A stretch of 47,207 nt of DNA from Capsulimonadaceae bacterium (GTDB lineage Bacteria > Armatimonadota > Armatimonadia > Armatimonadales > Capsulimonadaceae), in NCBI GenBank assembly GCA_031292625.1, contig JARLGU010000038.1, positions 1 to 47,207 on the forward strand, written 5' to 3'. Below the pieces are notes generated by a model that made no database searches, had not been told where the DNA came from, and saw nothing but the letters and a program-made list of their open reading frames with translations. The position numbers were made by a program, and so were the translations under genes. Of the stretch, positions 18,180 to 26,930 are shown piece after piece (position 1 is the stretch's first letter; the number at the start of each line of letters is the position of its first letter).

Positions 18180-20063
18180 ATGAAAACAACTCACATTTGG
18201 GCAATCACGGGCATGATCGGGTTCCTGATAGGCGCTGCTCCGGCGTCTTGCGCCACGGAGCCGTTGAGCCCAGGCAACAATTGGGGCATTGCGCCGGCCG
18301 ACTCTTCGTCGTTCTATCGTGGAATCGTGAGCGCGTATGCGTCTGGCGCCAAAAAAGTAATCGTTCCGCCTGGTCGTTACGTGATTACCCAGTCAAGCAA
18401 CCCAGGGGCCATGGTAAAGTTCGACGGTTTGAAGCATTTCACGATTGAGGCATCGGGGGTGACACTGGTCTTTCCCGATTTGTCCAAGGAAGCCCTGGAG
18501 TTCTATGGATGCGATGACGTCGCATTTCTAGGCGCGACGATTACTCGGGGGGGACCTGTTACATCGCAAGGAACAGTAACAGCGGTCGCGGACGATGGCA
18601 AATCCGTCGATATCAAGATTCACTCTGGATACCGAGCCGACTTGGACGATCCCAATTCGTACAAAGATGCTCACGTTCTGACTTTCTACGATCCGCATAC
18701 TCTGGACATACTGCCGGGTACATTCGATGTCTGGTATTCGGGCGTGACGCGTCTCGCACCGGACACGTTCCGTCTCGCACTTAGATATGCGCTTTCTCCA
18801 GATACGCCGATCACTGCAGGCAAGTACGTTTCTTGGCGCAATACGGTCCATCGCGACATAGGCGTTATCGGCTGCGCGCACATGAGGCTCGACCGTTTAC
18901 GGTTTCTGGGCGGTACGGGCTTTTGCATCCAGGAGTTCGACGGAGACGGACCTAACCACTACACCTACGATCTTACTTATCCTCCCGCTCCGCCAGGCGC
19001 GACTGTTCGGCCGCTCATCTCATCCAACGCGGATGGGTTCCACAGCGGGGCGATGCGTCATGGCCCCGTGGTGGAAAACTGCCGCTTGGAGGGAATGAAC
19101 GACGATGGCGTGCCAATCCACGGCTTCTATGGCCAGATCATGGAGGCTACTGGCACGACTGTCATTATCAGACTCGTGTGGGACGGCCCCAAGACGTGGC
19201 GATCCGGTGATTCGCTCACGTTCCTGAGTAAGGAGAATGTCGCCGGAATCGAGGCGAAGCTCTTATCCATCGAGGCCGTTCCAAACTACAAGCCGGCACA
19301 TCCGCCGGAGGCCGAGTCCAACTTCTACAAGCATCCTCACGCGACGTTTTATCGCCTGACGATCGACCGTCCAGTTAATCCGCCGTACCAGGCGTTTGTC
19401 AGCGATGAGAACGAATGCGGCGACGGATTCGTCGTGCGCAACTGCACTGTCAAGAACCTTCGCGGCTGCGGCATGCGCATTCAGGCATCGCATGGGCTGA
19501 TTGAAGGCTGCACCATCGAGGGCACGACATACGCTGGGATCCTGTTGCAGGCCGACCCATACTGGTTCGGACAGTCCGAATACTGCCGCGATGTGACGAT
19601 CTGCAACAACACGATCCGCCGCTGCGGCGCGTACATGCGCTTTGCGGCCGCCGAGGATGCCGCGCTTTGCTTGAGCGGAGTTCATCCAAACCCCATAGGC
19701 ATTCCGCCATTACCAGGCGGCTTTCGCGACATCGTGATAAAAGGCAATACGTTCATCGATAACCCTGGAACGAACATCCAGCTGACGTCGGTAATCGGGG
19801 TCAGGGTGCTCGACAATAAGATGATCGATCCGATGGAAACATGGAACGAACCGCTGGATAAATTGATCGATCATACCGCCGATTCGTTCAAGGGGCTGGG
19901 CATCGATAAAGGTGCGCTGATTTGGGCGACGCAGTGCCAGGATCTCCAGATATCGGGAAACAAGGTTGTGCGCCCAGGCAAATACCTGTTGCACCTGGTT
20001 GCGACCGATGCCACCGTCTCCGGCAGCGGATTCTCGGATGGCGTGAAGGCGGTTAAAAAGTAG
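18180..20063 (+). CDS. Secreted right-handed beta-helix protein (cassette C)
   Basis: A 627-residue exported protein with a Sec signal peptide of about 25 residues (ending ASCA before TEP). The opening SFYRGIVSAYASGAKKVIVP, PGRYVI is the first turn typical of pectin-lyase-like parallel beta-helices. Later coils carry the usual repeating pattern (VVENCRLEGMNDDGV; FVVRNCTVKNLRGCGMRIQA; ISGNKVVRPGKYLLHLVATD). The NDDGV stretch resembles the substrate-site loop of GH28-type and related helices, but a catalytic set cannot be assigned. It lies 54 bp after the pseudopilin and only 3 bp before the next enzyme. It is a candidate polysaccharide hydrolase, lyase or epimerase. It shares the fold but little sequence with the beta-helix protein of cassette A. 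Confidence 0.85.
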   Translation: MKTTHIWAITGMIGFLIGAAPASCATEPLSPGNNWGIAPADSSSFYRGIVSAYASGAKKVIVPPGRYVITQSSNPGAMVKFDGLKHFTIEASGVTLVFPDLSKEALEFYGCDDVAFLGATITRGGPVTSQGTVTAVADDGKSVDIKIHSGYRADLDDPNSYKDAHVLTFYDPHTLDILPGTFDVWYSGVTRLAPDTFRLALRYALSPDTPITAGKYVSWRNTVHRDIGVIGCAHMRLDRLRFLGGTGFCIQEFDGDGPNHYTYDLTYPPAPPGATVRPLISSNADGFHSGAMRHGPVVENCRLEGMNDDGVPIHGFYGQIMEATGTTVIIRLVWDGPKTWRSGDSLTFLSKENVAGIEAKLLSIEAVPNYKPAHPPEAESNFYKHPHATFYRLTIDRPVNPPYQAFVSDENECGDGFVVRNCTVKNLRGCGMRIQASHGLIEGCTIEGTTYAGILLQADPYWFGQSEYCRDVTICNNTIRRCGAYMRFAAAEDAALCLSGVHPNPIGIPPLPGGFRDIVIKGNTFIDNPGTNIQLTSVIGVRVLDNKMIDPMETWNEPLDKLIDHTADSFKGLGIDKGALIWATQCQDLQISGNKVVRPGKYLLHLVATDATVSGSGFSDGVKAVKK

Positions 20064-20066
20064 GCC

Positions 20067-22472
20067 ATGAAGCACTCGCCATTTCGTATGCCTTGTACGG
20101 TAATAGATTGCGCCGCGCTCTTCACAGTGCTCATCTCCTATAGCTGCGCATCGCCAGTCCTGACGATCACAAGCAAGGAGCCGGGCAACATTTTCATAGC
20201 GGGCCAGCCTGTGGTTCTGACCTTGACGGGGGCGGCGACGGTTCACTACGATTGCGTGGACTTTTGGGGACAAACGGTACTTTCGGGCGATGGTTCGGGC
20301 GATATCCCGCTTGCGCTCGCTAAGCCTGGCTGGTATGAACTGAGATGCGTCGACGGGGCGTCCTCCGCCGTTGCGTCGCTCGGGCTCGTCGCCGATCGCC
20401 GCGGCCAGACGCTTCCTGCCAGCGGTCGCGTTTGCGCCGTTGCGTGCTCCGCATGGGGCATCAGCCGCGAGGAGGCCAGGGAGCCGTTCGCTAAGATGGT
20501 TGCTCGCGCTGGGTTGCCGTGGATTCGCGAGGGTTTCCTATGGGCGCAAACCGAACCGAAGCGCGGAGTGTTCGACTGGTCGAAGTACGACTCCGCAATC
20601 GATAGCCTGCATGCGGCAGGCGTGCATATCAATGCATACTTTCAAGCGAACTTCTCGAATCGGCCGGTCTGGTGGCATACAGCTACGACAAATGACTACG
20701 CGCCCGACGATCTTCGAGATGCTTACGAGTGGGCGAAGGCGGCATCTCGTCATTATGCGGGCAAAATTGAGGCGTGGGAGGGCTGGAACGAAGCCGACAT
20801 GAGCGGAAGTTGGCCCGACCTTGGAGATCGATATGCCGCAGCCGAGAAGGCGTTCTACCTCGGCTTTAAGGATGGCAATCCGAAATGCAGCGTGCTCTTA
20901 GGCGCGATCGCACGCAGTCCGGCGTCGTCGGCGGAAACGAGCAACTTTGTTTCCAGCATGTACCAGGCGGGAATCTCCGACTATTATGATCTCTTCAACT
21001 GGCACAACTACGATCGCCCTGAAGAGCTTGCAAGAAATCTCGGAGCGCAACAACTGGCGTTAAAGGAGAACGGCGCGGCAATTCGCGGCGCATGGATCAC
21101 CGAGGACGGTATCCATCTTCGCGGCAAGGATGGGGATGGACATCGCCTATTGTCGAAAGAGGATCAGATAAAGCAAGCCCAGTTCATCGCGCAATCGGCG
21201 GTATATTCGCTCGCGGCAGGCAATGCCAAGAACTTCTATTTCATGGTCCTCGATTTTCTTGAGCACGGCGAGATGCAATACGGAACGCTCAAACCGGATT
21301 TCACGCCTTATCCGTCGTTCCTCGCTCTGTCGGCGGCGGCGAACATACTTGGCGAGGCGTCATACGTAGGGCGATATCCCGCGGGAGACGGCGTCGAGAG
21401 CGTCCTCTTCGATACTCCGTCGGGCGAAGTTTTGTGTTTGTGGTCCAACCGTCCTGGCACGGTCGCGCTTCCGGTCGCCCATGGAAATGTTGTCGATCTC
21501 TTCGGCGCGCCCGTCGTTGCAAATGTGATCAATAGTCAGCTAAATGTCGCGATCGGTCCGAGCATAACATACGTGCGGGGCGTAAGCGGCCTGAGGCCGG
21601 CGTCGCCTCCGCCAATGAGCGTGGGCTCCACAACGCCGCCTCGCCCGTCAAGGACGATTCTTGAAGGCTATGCGGAACTGCCAATCAATCGAAATGCGAA
21701 CGCCTACGTTATCGAGGATACGCCCTTTACATACGCCGTGCAGGTCTACAACTTCGATTCTGTCCGTGATAGCCAAGGGCACGTAGCGGTGCGCGTGCCT
21801 GCGGGCTGGTCAGTTGCGCCCGCGACGGAAGGATTCGCGGTGAAGCCGATGGGGCGGCAGGTATTGACGTTCCGGGTCCTGCCAGGCCATGCGCGCCATT
21901 ATTGCGACCGCATCGTGACGACAGGCGAAGCGAATGGGCATTCCGTAGCGCCAAGCGTGAGTTTCTTTCAGGCCGGCCTGAAGGAACGCAGTTATCTGCG
22001 CGTAATGCGATTGAACGCGGTTCCGTCCTCGCGATGGATTGAGAATGCGAGCGGCAAAGTGTCGATATCCGATATTAACGGCGGAATCAGATTTTATGCG
22101 ACATTCCCTGCTGTCGCTGATCGTTGGGTCTATCCGATCTTGCGTTTCGCGCCTGCCCTGGACTTGTCACCGTATGATGGCATTGCTATGGATGTTTCCG
22201 TCAGCGCTCCGCCGCCCGATACCGTCGCAAACCTGATGCTGAACGTTCCTGGCGGCGCGACTTACGTGGCCCAAGTGCCCGCTGCGAAGACGCCTTCACG
22301 CATCGTCGTATTGTTCAAGGATTTGGACTGGGCCGGATTTTCGCACCCTGATCCCGCAGGCCGTCTCGACTTGCGGAAGGTCACCGGATTGCAATTAGGC
22401 GCAAACACGAAAGCGGATGCCGTTACGATCGATGTGAGCAATGTCGAGGCTGTTCAATTGTTTACGCGCTGA
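20067..22472 (+). CDS. Secreted clan GH-A glycoside hydrolase, GH39-like
   Basis: An 801-residue protein with an N-terminal export signal (about 1-28) and an immunoglobulin-like domain at about 30-110. A TIM barrel covers about 125-430. Its clan GH-A acid/base is in WEGWNEAD (Glu242) and the likely nucleophile is in WITEDG (Glu346). WIREGFLWAQTEPKRGVFDW is the usual first barrel segment. C-terminal beta domains follow, including an NPCBM/alpha-galactosidase-like Ig region (about 545-640) and a jelly-roll at 650-801. GH39 and relatives include xylosidases and iduronidases; the substrate is unknown. The start lies 3 bp after the upstream stop with no clear Shine-Dalgarno, implying translational coupling. 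It closes cassette C. Confidence 0.85.
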   Translation: MKHSPFRMPCTVIDCAALFTVLISYSCASPVLTITSKEPGNIFIAGQPVVLTLTGAATVHYDCVDFWGQTVLSGDGSGDIPLALAKPGWYELRCVDGASSAVASLGLVADRRGQTLPASGRVCAVACSAWGISREEAREPFAKMVARAGLPWIREGFLWAQTEPKRGVFDWSKYDSAIDSLHAAGVHINAYFQANFSNRPVWWHTATTNDYAPDDLRDAYEWAKAASRHYAGKIEAWEGWNEADMSGSWPDLGDRYAAAEKAFYLGFKDGNPKCSVLLGAIARSPASSAETSNFVSSMYQAGISDYYDLFNWHNYDRPEELARNLGAQQLALKENGAAIRGAWITEDGIHLRGKDGDGHRLLSKEDQIKQAQFIAQSAVYSLAAGNAKNFYFMVLDFLEHGEMQYGTLKPDFTPYPSFLALSAAANILGEASYVGRYPAGDGVESVLFDTPSGEVLCLWSNRPGTVALPVAHGNVVDLFGAPVVANVINSQLNVAIGPSITYVRGVSGLRPASPPPMSVGSTTPPRPSRTILEGYAELPINRNANAYVIEDTPFTYAVQVYNFDSVRDSQGHVAVRVPAGWSVAPATEGFAVKPMGRQVLTFRVLPGHARHYCDRIVTTGEANGHSVAPSVSFFQAGLKERSYLRVMRLNAVPSSRWIENASGKVSISDINGGIRFYATFPAVADRWVYPILRFAPALDLSPYDGIAMDVSVSAPPPDTVANLMLNVPGGATYVAQVPAAKTPSRIVVLFKDLDWAGFSHPDPAGRLDLRKVTGLQLGANTKADAVTIDVSNVEAVQLFTR

Positions 22473-22952
22473 TGAGGGATGTTTCGTAGTAGATGGCAAC
22501 GGAATGGCGCTGAAATGATGGATATGCGCATTTCAATTGCCGCATCTACGGATCCCGCGAACTATTGGCGGAGATCAGAGCGATGAAGGTCCGCAAGCGT
22601 GGCTCCTAAGTCGTGGTCGAAGTCCCGTTTTCGAGAAGGTCATCCGGCCAAACGATTTCTGAAATGTGAGCGTAGCCGTCCGCAAGCGGCAGTACAACGC
22701 TGTTTGAGGGCGGCGCCGGGGCGATCGCATCTATTCGTATCGTCGATTGTCACCGATATCGGCGCGGTTTCCGGCCGTGAACGACCGTCCTGAGATGTCA
22801 ATCCCCATCAATGGGGCTGCCGGTTCACGAAAACGCTGGCCGTCTACCGATGAGGCCCGTTTACGGGCTTTCTCAACTCAGGCCGGCCCTTTCAGGACCG
22901 GACTCGCGCCGATGTTAACAGTTACAGATGCGATTACGGCTTCAATCCCCTC
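22473..22952. other. Gene-free interval with small hairpins
   Basis: No convincing gene was found in this roughly 480-bp stretch between cassette C and the next LacI gene. Two short hairpins are present: CCCCAT-CA-ATGGGG (22803-22816) and GCCCG-TTTA-CGGGC (22855-22868, followed by TTTCTC), either of which could end the cassette C transcript. The open frames here lack protein-like composition. Confidence 0.5.
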
Positions 22953-22999
22953 TTGACAGTCCAGATGGTTGACGTTACAATCAGGAAAACTGGTTTCCT
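22953..22999 (+). promoter_or_regulatory. Promoter with start-site dyad, stand-alone LacI gene
   Basis: TTGACA at 22953-22958, a 17-bp spacer and TACAAT at 22976-22981 are a near-consensus promoter. AGGAAA (22983-22988) and TTTCCT (22994-22999), separated by 5 bp, form a dyad over the predicted start, suitable for autorepression by the LacI protein starting at 23011. Confidence 0.65.
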
Positions 23000-23010
23000 A
23001 AACTCAAGAC

Positions 23011-24096
23011 ATGCCGAATCTATCCGCTCATTACGAAAAGCGCTTTCAGAAGGCAACCGTACGCGATGTCGCAAGGCGCGCCGGGGTCGCCGCCTCGACC
23101 GTCTCCAAGTACATGTCCGGCAAGAGGGAAGCGTGTTCGCCCGCGACGGCTGAACGTATCGTCAGAGCCGTAGAGGAGCTTGGGTACACGCCAAGCGCAA
23201 ATGAAAGAAGCCATCGCACCAAAGAGACGCGAGTGATCGGCATGGCGGTGCTCTTTGCACGGACCAACGATCAAGGCGAACCGGAGCGCCGTCCCGAACG
23301 GCTTTGGAGCGGAACGGCTTTGGAGGCGGAAGAACACGACTTGCTCCTCTTGCACTATCCGGTCTCGATCCGGCGCGGCAGTGACCACCTTAAATTTCTT
23401 GACGGACGGGTCGACGGCTTGATCATGGTGACTGGTCTCGATGACCCGCGTCCTCCGAAGCTTATTGCGGCAGGCATGCCTCTCGTTGTGCTCGACCAGA
23501 ACCGGGGGCTTTGGAATGGGTGCGGCGGGGCCTTTGCCGATGAGCGAGAGACCTCTCGTTTGGCGCTCGATCATCTTTGGATGCTTGGCCATCGACGGAT
23601 TGCTCACGTAGCAGCCGGCTCGCCGGCAATGGGGCAGGACTGGATATTCACCGCGGGCCAGTGGCGTATGGAATGCGCGCGGGACTGGATGCTTGATCAT
23701 GGCGTTTACGATCCGCGTCTGATTGTTTCAGGAGGGGATTGGGCCGGAACGGGGATTGCGGGAGCCATCGATGCTCTCTGGAGTCTTTCAGATCCTCCGA
23801 CAGCGCTCTTTTGTTCTAATGACGATATTGCGTGGAAGTCGATCGCTCTTCTGCGCCAACGCGGCGTCGAAACGCCGCGCGACGTGTCGGTCGTCGGAGT
23901 CGATCATATGCGGCGCGATTCTGTAAATCAGATCATGCTGACCACTGTCGATATTCCGGTTGAAGAGCTTGGGCGGGCGGCACTCAGAAATCTGATCGGC
24001 ATTATGGCCGGCAAACCGTTCGAGGAGTGCCGGGAGTGCGTTCCCGTGACGAAACTGCATGTCGAGGTGTCCACGGCGCCGCTGGCCGGCAGGTAA
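23011..24096 (+). CDS. LacI-family transcriptional regulator, not in a pilin cassette
   Basis: A 361-residue LacI-family protein. The helix-turn-helix is at about 15-62 (ATVRDVARRAGVAASTVSKY, MSGKR). The effector domain runs from about 75 to 345, with the standard GHRRIAHVAAGS and VSVVGVDHMRRD segments. Insertions such as QDWIFTAGQWRMECARDWML are unlike the other regulators in the window. The promoter and dyad lie just upstream, so the leader is short. The next gene is a sensor kinase 195 bp away with its own possible promoter, so a shared operon is doubtful. Targets and ligand are unknown. Unlike the other four one-component regulators it has no adjacent pseudopilin. Confidence 0.88.
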   Translation: MPNLSAHYEKRFQKATVRDVARRAGVAASTVSKYMSGKREACSPATAERIVRAVEELGYTPSANERSHRTKETRVIGMAVLFARTNDQGEPERRPERLWSGTALEAEEHDLLLLHYPVSIRRGSDHLKFLDGRVDGLIMVTGLDDPRPPKLIAAGMPLVVLDQNRGLWNGCGGAFADERETSRLALDHLWMLGHRRIAHVAAGSPAMGQDWIFTAGQWRMECARDWMLDHGVYDPRLIVSGGDWAGTGIAGAIDALWSLSDPPTALFCSNDDIAWKSIALLRQRGVETPRDVSVVGVDHMRRDSVNQIMLTTVDIPVEELGRAALRNLIGIMAGKPFEECRECVPVTKLHVEVSTAPLAGR

Positions 24097-24155
24097 CGCG
24101 CCTGTACGGAAGCGCACGACAAGAGGCTGCGTCTCAATTGTAGGTCTTATGCTTA

Positions 24156-24184
24156 TTGACGATTTAGTCTTGTTGCAATAATCA
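24156..24184 (+). promoter_or_regulatory. Possible promoter of the two-component operon
   Basis: TTGACG at 24156-24161 and TAATCA at 24179-24184 are 17 bp apart. The -35 is good and the -10 is poor. It lies 108 bp before the kinase start in an otherwise featureless gap. Confidence 0.35.
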
Positions 24185-24291
24185 ATAGATTGTCGCCCGC
24201 GCACGATGTGCACGTTCGCGGTCCTGCTCCGCGAGAGTCGCGGAATGAACCGAGTCAGGGGTACGATATTGCTGGGACGTAAGCTCATTCA

Positions 24292-25899
24292 ATGGCTGGC
24301 AACGATCGAAAACTGTATCTTGACGAGGTGCGCGACGGCTTGCCCGGGAGCCCGCGTTCCGTCGACTCTGGAGCCGGGAAATCCCCGGACGCAGGAGTAA
24401 GAACACAGGCGGCCAGTTATCTTTTCGCGGTGGTGAGCGTCGCCGTCACGACCCTTGTTTTCGGCCTGCTGCGCCGATGGCTTATCCCGGAGCAAGCTTT
24501 TCTTCTTTACCTGCCAACGGTCGTTGTGATTGCGGTTCGCTTCGATTTTGGCGCTTCCGTGGCCGCGTCCGTGCTCAGTTTCTTTTGTTGGGACTTCTTC
24601 TTCGTACCTCCCTACTATAACCTCGCCGTTAACGACGGGCGCGACTGGCTATCGTTGCTGGTATTTCTCATCGTCTCCTTGTTTACCGCCAATGTCGCCA
24701 TGAGGGCGAGGCAGGAGACGCGCAACGCCGAGGCGCGCGCCCGCGAGTCCGACGTACTCTATCAGGCAAGTGAAGCGATTAATCGGGAAGTTGACCCGGA
24801 GCGGTTGTTGCAGACGCTCGCGGACAAGGTCGTGCAGGTCTGTGCGCCTAGCCACTGCATCGTGTTTGAATGGCGAGCGCAAAACCGGGAACTGGCCATT
24901 GAGGCGTGCGCTCCGGCCGCCGCGGATGGGGAGGTCCTCATGGACATCCAGAAGATCGCGGAGGCTGTTCTTCACGCCCGCGAGTCGATCGGTTTTCGCG
25001 TTGGCCGGCAGCACTGGGAAGAGGAGATAAACCGGCTGGGGATCTCAGCGGAATCCGTTGCAGGCGCCGCGCGCGGCATCTACATTGCGCTTCACGTGCA
25101 CGGGATGGACGTCGGCGTTTTGTATGCTGGCCTGAACAGCAATGGCGATGCCTTTACGGCTCAGGAGCAACGGTTCGTGCTGACGTTGGCGAACCACGCA
25201 GCCGTCGTCATGGCCCGTCAAACCGCGGCGGAAGAGGCGCAGTTGCAGGCTCGCAACAATGCGGTTGCCGAGGAGCGAAACCGGCTTGCGCGAGATGTGC
25301 ACGATACGCTGTCTCATGCGTTCAACGGAATCAAGTTCTTGCTTGAGGCCGCCTTGCGCGTCGGCGCGACGGAGCGCGGGCGCGAATGCATCGATGAGGC
25401 GCGTCGTCTTGCGCAGGAAGGGGCGCAAGAAGCGCGCCGCTCCGTGTGGGCATTGAGACCAGCGGCTCTTGAACGCGCGGGCGACCTGGCAAGCGCAATC
25501 TGGACGATGAGCAAGTCGATTACCGGAGAGGCGATTGCCGCCGATATCGCCATTTTGGGACGTCCTTACGAATTGTCGTCCGAGATCGAGGAGAATATCT
25601 TTCGCGTGGCGCAAGAAGCTCTCACGAATATGGTTCGGCATTCCGGGGCGACACGCGTAGATATTGAACTTTCGTTCGAGGATCACCGCGTTACGCTTCG
25701 CGTGGAGGATAATGGCAGCGGTCTTCCCGATCTTGAACGCTCTGCCGGCTTCGGCATGACAAGTATGCGTCAGCGGGCGGCGCAGATTGGCGCATGCATC
25801 GATTTGTCGAGCAAACCCGGTGAGGGGACGCGTCTGGAATTGATCGTGCCTATTTTGCAAACACCTGATGCTCAATTCCGGCGATGGGACAGCAAGTGA
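24292..25899 (+). CDS. NarL-type sensor histidine kinase with DUF4118 and GAF domains
   Basis: A 535-residue sensor kinase. About four membrane segments at residues 43-135 form a KdpD-like DUF4118 unit (LLYLPTVVVIAVRFDFGASV; FFCWDFFFVPPYYNL). A GAF domain covers about 165-315. The HisKA_3 dimerisation helix has the phospho-acceptor His337 in RLARDVHDTLSHAFNGIKFL. HATPase_c spans about 430-530 with the N box (QEALTNMVRHSGA) and G boxes (DNGSGLP, GFGMTSMRQRA). The stop lies 14 bases before the response-regulator start, so the two form one operon. The stimulus is unknown; the GAF domain suggests a small molecule, and the genes next downstream handle ammonium, which is only suggestive. The start is uncertain because no good Shine-Dalgarno is visible. 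Confidence 0.9.
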   Translation: MAGNDRKLYLDEVRDGLPGSPRSVDSGAGKSPDAGVRTQAASYLFAVVSVAVTTLVFGLLRRWLIPEQAFLLYLPTVVVIAVRFDFGASVAASVLSFFCWDFFFVPPYYNLAVNDGRDWLSLLVFLIVSLFTANVAMRARQETRNAEARARESDVLYQASEAINREVDPERLLQTLADKVVQVCAPSHCIVFEWRAQNRELAIEACAPAAADGEVLMDIQKIAEAVLHARESIGFRVGRQHWEEEINRLGISAESVAGAARGIYIALHVHGMDVGVLYAGLNSNGDAFTAQEQRFVLTLANHAAVVMARQTAAEEAQLQARNNAVAEERNRLARDVHDTLSHAFNGIKFLLEAALRVGATERGRECIDEARRLAQEGAQEARRSVWALRPAALERAGDLASAIWTMSKSITGEAIAADIAILGRPYELSSEIEENIFRVAQEALTNMVRHSGATRVDIELSFEDHRVTLRVEDNGSGLPDLERSAGFGMTSMRQRAAQIGACIDLSSKPGEGTRLELIVPILQTPDAQFRRWDSK

Positions 25900-25913
25900 A
25901 AAGCGACGACGTC

Positions 25914-26549
25914 ATGAACAAAATACGAATCCTGCTCGTTGACGACCACCCAGCGCTTCGCATGGGACTGGCCTTGTTGCTCAACGGGGAGCCGGATATG
26001 GCGGTCGTCGGCGAGGCGCGATCAGGCGAAGAAGCTGTTGAAATGTTTGCCGCTCGCCAGCCGGACATTTCGCTGATGGATCTGCGAATGGGCAGTATGA
26101 GCGGCGTCCATGCTATCCAGACGATTCGCGCAAGCTTTCCGACCGCCCGGATCATCGTGCTTACGTCTTACGATCGCGACGAGGACGTCTATCAAAGCTT
26201 GCGAGCGGGCGCGATGGCCTATTTGCTGAAAGAAACGCCCTACGAGGAGATTGCGTCCGCAATTCGCACCGTCCACAGCGGCCGCCGGCATTTCCCGTCG
26301 CGCATCAGCGAAAAGCTTGCCGAGCGAATGGCAATGCCGGATCTGAATGAGCGGGAGTTAGATATTCTGCGCCTAATGTCCTGCGGTCTTAGCAATAAGG
26401 AGATCGCCGCCGAGCTCTCGGTCGCGGTCGGCACCGTCAAGTATTACATTAACAGTATCCTCACGAAGCTGAATGCCGAAGACCGGACCCAAGCCGTCAT
26501 CAAAGGCGTAAAGCGCGGCCTGGTCGAGTTGACGGAACCTGGTCCGTAG
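25914..26549 (+). CDS. NarL/FixJ-family response regulator
   Basis: A 211-residue response regulator. The receiver domain opens with MNKIRILLVDDHPALRMGLA, has the phospho-acceptor Asp56 in SLMDLRM, Thr in VLTSYD and the conserved Lys in YLLKETP. The C-terminal LuxR-type helix-turn-helix covers about 147-205 (LNERELDILRLMSCGLSNKE, IAAELSVAVGTVKYYI). The ATG at 25914 starts directly before the first receiver strand; an in-frame ATG at 25884 overlapping the kinase stop would add 10 residues. It is the cognate partner of the adjacent kinase. Targets are unknown. Confidence 0.92.
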   Translation: MNKIRILLVDDHPALRMGLALLLNGEPDMAVVGEARSGEEAVEMFAARQPDISLMDLRMGSMSGVHAIQTIRASFPTARIIVLTSYDRDEDVYQSLRAGAMAYLLKETPYEEIASAIRTVHSGRRHFPSRISEKLAERMAMPDLNERELDILRLMSCGLSNKEIAAELSVAVGTVKYYINSILTKLNAEDRTQAVIKGVKRGLVELTEPGP

Positions 26550-26930
26550 GTTGGAAACGGCAAACGTTTACTCCGATCCTCTTTTAGCCTTTCAGCTAGT
26601 TCCCGTTTGGCCTTTTGGCCAGTCTGAAGCGCTCCCGTTTAGACTATCATTATGCTTGTAGCTGCTCTTGCTGGTCGGCTACGCTGGCGTGATATCCCGA
26701 TCGCGAGATCGCATGCGGGAAGAGATTTTATCTCACGAACTCGCATGCGCGCAGATCAATAAGGTGTCCGCTCCTCTGTCTGCTTAAATGGGAGGGCGGG
26801 GTTTGCGAGTACGTTGCCAATTCGCATCTTTGCCCCTCCAGAATCCTCGGTAACATTGCGGTTGCCACAAAGAGCCGAACGACCTCGGATGTACGGGGCC
26901 GGTGGCGCCAAAAAATACAGGAGGATACTC
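26550..26930. other. Gene-free leader upstream of amt
   Basis: About 380 bp. TGGCC-TTTT-GGCCA at 26608-26621 is a small hairpin that may end the two-component transcript. The 9-mer TCGCATGCG appears twice, near 26709 and 26742, a possible binding-site pair. I find no convincing sigma54 (-24/-12) element, so the expected nitrogen-control promoter is not apparent. Confidence 0.45.

Noticed and set aside
22599-22956. Short open frames in the interval before the lone LacI gene
   Set aside because: Arg/Ser/Pro-rich composition, no Shine-Dalgarno, and they overlap each other.
24800-25875. Minus-strand 276-codon frame opposite the histidine kinase
   Set aside because: The kinase has diagnostic motifs in the plus frame; the antisense frame has none.
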